The notes under the pieces were generated by a model. It was not told where the DNA came from. It saw only the letters and a list, made by a program, of their open reading frames with translations, and searched no databases. Made by a program: the position numbers and the translations under genes. Positions 6,931-10,154 of a DNA stretch of 10,154 bases are shown here, piece after piece (positions within the stretch are counted from its first letter, which is position 1; the number at the start of each line of letters is the position of its first letter). The DNA is from Bondarzewia mesenterica (Eukaryota > Basidiomycota > Agaricomycetes > Russulales > Bondarzewiaceae): assembly GCA_004802705.1 (NCBI GenBank), contig SGPL01000860.1:1-10154 (forward strand). The letters run 5' to 3'.

Positions 6931-7531
6931 CTAGTGCGCTAGAACATCCAGTGAGTGATGTTTACGAGTCAAGAACTGTGGCTCACGCTCACCTTCGGGA
7001 GTCTTCGCGATGTAGTCAATGGCTAGGAGGCAGGAAAAGTCAGATTCCAATATCCGAACAGATAGAGGACGGAGGTAGACACCTTGCTGTACCGTCTTGA
7101 TTTCGTCGGCTTCAGCATCTGGAATCTCGATAGAGAACTCCTGTTCATATCATAACGTCATGACGGTATGCGGGGAATGACAGACGGAGGTACACCTGCC
7201 TCCTCTACCGCCATTACAACTTCCACCGCGTCCAAGCTATCCAAGCCAAGATCTTTTGAAAATGACGACGTGACGTTGAGCTGGAATCCCAACGTAATTT
7301 TAGCACAATATACAAGCGCAGAAAAGATAAAATACACGCCTTCGCCGGGTCAACTTTTTCGAAACTCTTCACTACATCCAGGATCCGTGTCTCAATCTCA
7401 GCTTTTTGAAGGCCTGCAGCTGCCGAAAACGCAGCACGCGGACGCAGACGAGAAAGCTGCAGACGCGGTGCAGACGCGACTGCCAGGCTGGGGCGAACAG
7501 CGCTACGGAAAGCAAGACGAAGAAACGACAT
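6931..7531 (-). CDS. ACP1: mitochondrial acyl carrier protein
   Basis: This is mitochondrial ACP (yeast Acp1, animal NDUFAB1). It carries acyl chains for mitochondrial type II fatty-acid/lipoate synthesis and is a subunit or partner of complex I and LYR-protein assembly factors. Exons on the minus strand: 7531-7340, 7280-7200, 7140-7083, 7022-6993, 6938-6931; 122 aa. Residues 1 to about 36 are an Arg/Ala/Ser-rich mitochondrial targeting sequence (MSFLRLAFRSAVRPSLAV). The carrier domain starts near AEIETRILDVVKSFEKVDPAK. The phosphopantetheine site is Ser79 in KDLGLDSLDAVE, followed by EEEFSIEIPDAEADEIKTV and AIDYIAKTPEAH. The last exon supplies only part of one codon, His and the stop. Reading phase requires introns 1 (7281-7339) and 2 (7141-7199) to begin with GC (AAG/GCGTGT and GAG/GCAGGT); introns 3 (7023-7082) and 4 (6939-6992) are GT-AG. 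If the last intron is retained, translation continues past KTPEG into unrelated sequence. Confidence 0.93.
7141..7199 (-). other. probable GC-AG intron (ACP intron 2)
   Basis: The donor reads GAG/GCAGGT and the acceptor AACAG/GAG. Only this junction joins VMAVEE to EFSIEIP in frame. The nearest GT, four bases further in, shifts the frame. Apart from C at +2 the donor matches the GTRNGT consensus. Confidence 0.75.
7281..7339 (-). other. probable GC-AG intron (ACP intron 1)
   Basis: The donor reads AAG/GCGTGT and the acceptor TTCCAG/CTC, joining FEKVDPAK to LNVTSSFSKDLGLDS in frame. The GT two bases further in shifts the frame. A GT at 7354 would stay in frame but drops VDPAK and has a poor donor (GTTGAC). 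Confidence 0.75.
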
Positions 7532-8166
7532 TTTTGTTTTTGAATGAGACGAGCTGCTTGTGACGTGCGCGCTGTGTCGGCCAACTTCGTTGACCCGATT
7601 TCAGACTCCGTTCGGCTGTTGCCGTCACTCACGAACAGCGTGCGAGGCATTTGTATTCTTGTTCCGTGAGGAACAGGTCTGGTTGCAACCGTCGTATGCC
7701 TCACTACACCGCCAGGCCTTCTATCAGAATTATTCTAACTCCTGGTGTCTCAGCTTGGACTCCGGTTGAACCGAGGCTTATCGGCGGAATGTTCCACCTG
7801 AGATAATCCCCTATGAGGAATTTCAGAATCATTCCAAGACCATTCCATAACCATCTCAGCATCCTCAAATCAGCATCATCACGACCACATCAGGTGGGCC
7901 GTGCGGGGCACGCTCTTTTTAGATTACTGGATAAATTTGCGCCCCAATTAATTCTCAAATATATTATTATTATACTTTGATAATCACATGCAATAGCTAA
8001 ACCTTGTCCCCGAAAATCTACCCAATTGCCTGAAACCGTGCCGTTGCTCCTACGACTCCTAGTGGCAGCGGCGGAACTTGGGTGCTGCCAGGTGCTGCCC
8101 ACCTATAATCCTTCTGTGGTCCACAGCTCTGAGAAAAGAGCAGTACATATAAGCACTCACTAATGC
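7532..8166. other. gene-poor region upstream of ACP
   Basis: The ACP promoter must lie in the left part. From about 7725 to 7860 the sequence is rich in GAATTTC/AATCATTCC-like words. At 7898-7910 a short inverted repeat (cgtgc gggg cacg) precedes an AT-rich block (7915-7985). At 8081-8100 a 10-nt unit, ggtgctgcc(a/c), is repeated twice in tandem. I see no gene. Confidence 0.5.
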
Positions 8167-8178
8167 AAAAAAAAAAAA
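8167..8178 (+). repeat. poly-A run (12)
   Basis: An uninterrupted run of 12 A on the plus strand (poly-T on the minus strand). It is one of several plus-strand A-runs in this window. Confidence 0.95.
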
Positions 8179-8269
8179 GACGAGACACTTATCATGTTCC
8201 CCCAGACTGATAGACCAAGAGATCAGACAACCAGACGAGAAGCCCAAGTTTTAGCCTTAGTAGCCCGAT

Positions 8270-8335
8270 AGCTGCCAGAGAAGACAGCCCAGATACAACC
8301 TCAAATAGCACAGATACAAGCCCAGATAGCACGCA
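8270..8335. repeat. degenerate short tandem repeat around cagata
   Basis: The words agcccagata, agcacagata and agcccagatag recur every 10-24 nt here (minus strand: repeated tatctgggct/tgtatctgtgct). In one plus frame it reads as Ser/Thr/Asp-rich, in the antisense as hydrophobic; neither looks like a convincing protein, so I treat it as simple repeat. Confidence 0.5.
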
Positions 8336-8501
8336 CTTAGACAAAGACAAAGTGGGCCACCAAATGACCACAGCAAAGAAGCAGATACAGAGCAGTTGAC
8401 TGGCATGAGTGGCATGTGTTAGTAGAATACAAATCACCATGGAAAATGAGACACAAGTGACCTTACTATTGTCACTCATGCGAGACTGCATGCTCACCTT
8501 C

Positions 8502-8515
8502 AAAAAAAAAAAAAA
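8502..8515 (+). repeat. poly-A run (14)
   Basis: Fourteen A on the plus strand. On the minus strand this is poly-T directly behind a GTGAG donor-like site that follows the coiled-coil frame, the same arrangement as in bL17m intron 3. Confidence 0.95.
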
Positions 8516-8520
8516 CTCAC

Positions 8521-8993
8521 TGAAATCGCGCAGTCCGCGGATCTCACGCTCATGCTGGTGGGCAGCACGTTCCAATTTCTTAATCCTGTCCCTTGAGCTC
8601 CGCATTTTCCATCTCCAAAATGGCCATGCGCTTTAACGCATCTGCGATGACGCGTCCGTCGAAGGGTGCGAATTCGGAGATGGCGTGACCCACAAAATCA
8701 CCTTGATAGCCTTGTGGAAAGATGTGGTGAGCATCAGTGAGCCCATCAATGTCACACTGCCAGAAGGTGAGTGCACATTGGATGCCTTGTCTTTGCTGAG
8801 CGACAGCTTCTGCGAGGAAATGGACACTATTAAGGTTATCACCGGGATGTTGGAGAGTGCAGGGACAGAGGATGACAATGAGGGGGATGAGGGGGACATG
8901 AATACCTGCGATGAGATGGAGGAGATCGATGTCGGAATGGGACGGGATGGAAGATGCCAGCGTGCGAGAAGCCTGAATCAGACACTCTGCACT
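8521..8993 (-). CDS. hypothetical coiled-coil protein fragment, probably frameshifted
   Basis: I do not recognise a family. On the minus strand a stop-free frame runs from 8993 to 8580. It includes LTFWQCDIDGLTDAHHIF, DFVGHAISEFAPFDGRV and IADALKRMAILEMENAELK. The helical heptad pattern then continues in the next frame as RDRIKKLERAAHQHEREIR up to a possible donor GTGAG at 8520. Removing one G from the GGG near 8592-8594 would join the two halves (AELK-DRIKKLER), so a one-base indel is likely. No start codon or upstream exon is evident, and the hydrophobic part at about 8855-8915 is antisense to a low-complexity GGGGAT tract and may instead be intron. The opposite strand also has a stop-free frame (to a stop at 9042-9044) with an acidic EDDNEGDEGD tract, so strand is not certain; the coiled-coil pattern favours minus. 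It could be a remnant of a repeated gene or element. Confidence 0.35.
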
Positions 8994-9044
8994 TCAGCGG
9001 CCAAAGCGAACGAAGTGGACGACAAAGACTTGGTGAGGAGCTGA

Positions 9045-10154
9045 GATCAATATCTGGATGATTTTGAAATTTTGGCCGCTCAAGCCCATTTTAGGTTTGG
9101 GCTGCAAAGGATTCCCAATTCAGAATTTTGAATTCATTTCTGATTCACTTCAGGACAGATCCGAATTCACTTTCAGAATGATTCTTATTTCTTACTCTCA
9201 GTCTCATCTCATACGAAGCCCTGGCAGTGTAAATAGAACTGTGTTACCACTGGCATGCTCACCACACAGTCGGAACAGGTGGTGCCCAGCAGGGCTGTGT
9301 TATCTACATTCCAGAGTTCCATTGCAACTTATTTCAACTCCAGTTCGCTTCCCGTCAAAATTATCACTTCTTTCTCTCTTCATATGACAATATGTATTAA
9401 TATGTGCTTATGGCCTTTCATAAATGAGGGAAGAATTTGCATCTTGTTCTGTATTGCCATCAGCTGGGCACTTACAGTACCTAGCCCGAGTACTTATCCT
9501 GCAGTATATGTTTTAATTAATAATTCGGACCACTCTTCTCTCTAAATCATGCATACCGGCCATACTGGAAGATATTTGACTTGCTCACTGCAAAGATAGC
9601 ACACAGCATGATCAAATCCTTGTCTAGGTTAGGAGCGACAGTGAAGTGGTCATTTTTGGGGGTGGATTCACCCCGGTGTCGCGCACAGAAGCAGTGGGAA
9701 GGCTACACGTGGATGGGAAAAACAACTCAAAGGTGCCAAGTGAGTGCTTTAGTGCCTAGACTTAACTCAGATTTTCCTTCTTTCCCGGAGAAGCCTAGTT
9801 GTTCATTTTGAGGGAGGTTGTTATGTTTATTCTGTTGATCTTGTATTGAACAAGAATACGGGGTGAGCGGGTGTTGTGTATCTGTAAAAGGTCTTGTTTG
9901 TACAAGATCTCAAAGCAGATTAGTAATTGGAGTCTAGTTCATGACCGCCGACTTGACTGAAATAAGTCTCATCGAATGACCGAGCACTAGACAAATGCTA
10001 AAGATAAAAATGAACGTGCAATAAAATGTCTTAAGTCAACTTGTCACAGTTGAACCTAATACCGAAGAAGACTTGGACTTGGACTTGCTGATAAATTCTT
10101 GGAAGGATTCCTGAAATCTAGCAATCAGTACTAAATTTCAAGAGAGAAATACTT
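9045..10154. other. right-edge non-coding region, no gene recognised
   Basis: This is about 1.1 kb of AT-leaning sequence. Near 9082-9101 a hairpin can form (agccca...tgggct). At 9110-9190 words such as gaattc, cagaat and gattc recur, echoing 7725-7860. At 10069-10087 the hexamer ttggac is repeated. The open frames at 9058-9811 show no motif, consistent composition or splice context that I can support. Confidence 0.5.

Noticed and set aside
7168..7563. 131-codon plus-strand frame over the ACP gene
   Set aside because: It runs antisense to ACP exons 1 and 2. The minus-strand reading contains the ACP DSL site and correct phases; the plus frame has no recognisable motif.
8192..8500. Hydrophobic minus-strand frame that could look like a membrane protein
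   Set aside because: Its hydrophobic character comes from the antisense of a degenerate cagata repeat and it follows a poly-T tract; no start or homologous feature supports it.
7720..9190. Possible intact transposon or LTR element
   Set aside because: I could find no terminal repeats, transposase, reverse transcriptase or integrase motifs, only one short shared word and simple repeats.
9255..9811. Plus-strand open frames of 76-109 codons near the right edge
   Set aside because: They overlap in different frames, show no motif or splice context, and are of a length expected by chance in this base composition.
1..10154. CRISPR array, riboswitch or bacterial operon signals
   Set aside because: The window is eukaryotic nuclear DNA with spliced genes; no regularly spaced repeats or prokaryotic ribosome-binding sites were seen.

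Overview
The window looks like nuclear DNA of a filamentous basidiomycete, probably an Agaricomycete. Every recognisable gene is cut by several introns of 48-66 nt, with GT(N)nGT-type donors, CTNAY-like branch points and short exons, and all products are typical of fungal nuclear genomes. I cannot name a species. A single N at 473 inside a poly-A tract shows this is assembled draft sequence, so single-base frameshifts need confirmation before they are taken as biological.

Layout from left to right. Positions 143-720 hold minus-strand coding-like exons of an unrecognised protein, including a duplicated intron-like segment (454-516 and 586-653). Positions 1112-2759 (+) hold a seven-exon zinc-dependent alcohol dehydrogenase of the formaldehyde-dehydrogenase-like type; it is complete except for one frameshift near 2170. 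Positions 3135-4289 (+) hold an intact five-exon AIM6-type, PLC-like phosphodiesterase of 308 aa with a secretion signal. Tail to tail with it, 74 bp away, 4364-5424 (-) encodes the mitochondrial ribosomal protein bL17m (290 aa, four exons). Positions 5704-6625 (-) hold a broken SMP-30/regucalcin-like gene with a frameshift, an in-frame stop and a large internal deletion. Positions 6931-7531 (-) encode the mitochondrial acyl carrier protein (122 aa, five exons); its first two introns appear to be of the rare GC-AG class.

From about 7.6 kb to the right edge the DNA is gene-poor. It contains AT-rich spacer, poly-A tracts, a degenerate short repeat, a minus-strand coiled-coil reading frame with a probable one-base frameshift (8521-8993), and about 1.1 kb at the end with no recognisable gene.

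Functional reading: two of the intact genes, bL17m and mtACP, serve mitochondrial translation and mitochondrial fatty-acid/Fe-S/complex I assembly, and they lie on the same strand with the dead SMP-30 gene between them. The dehydrogenase and AIM6 genes run towards them on the other strand. There is no sign of a secondary-metabolite cluster, an intact transposon or a defence system. The most interesting signals are the decay pattern of the SMP-30 gene, the paired GC-AG introns in the ACP gene, and the duplicated intron-like block at the left edge.
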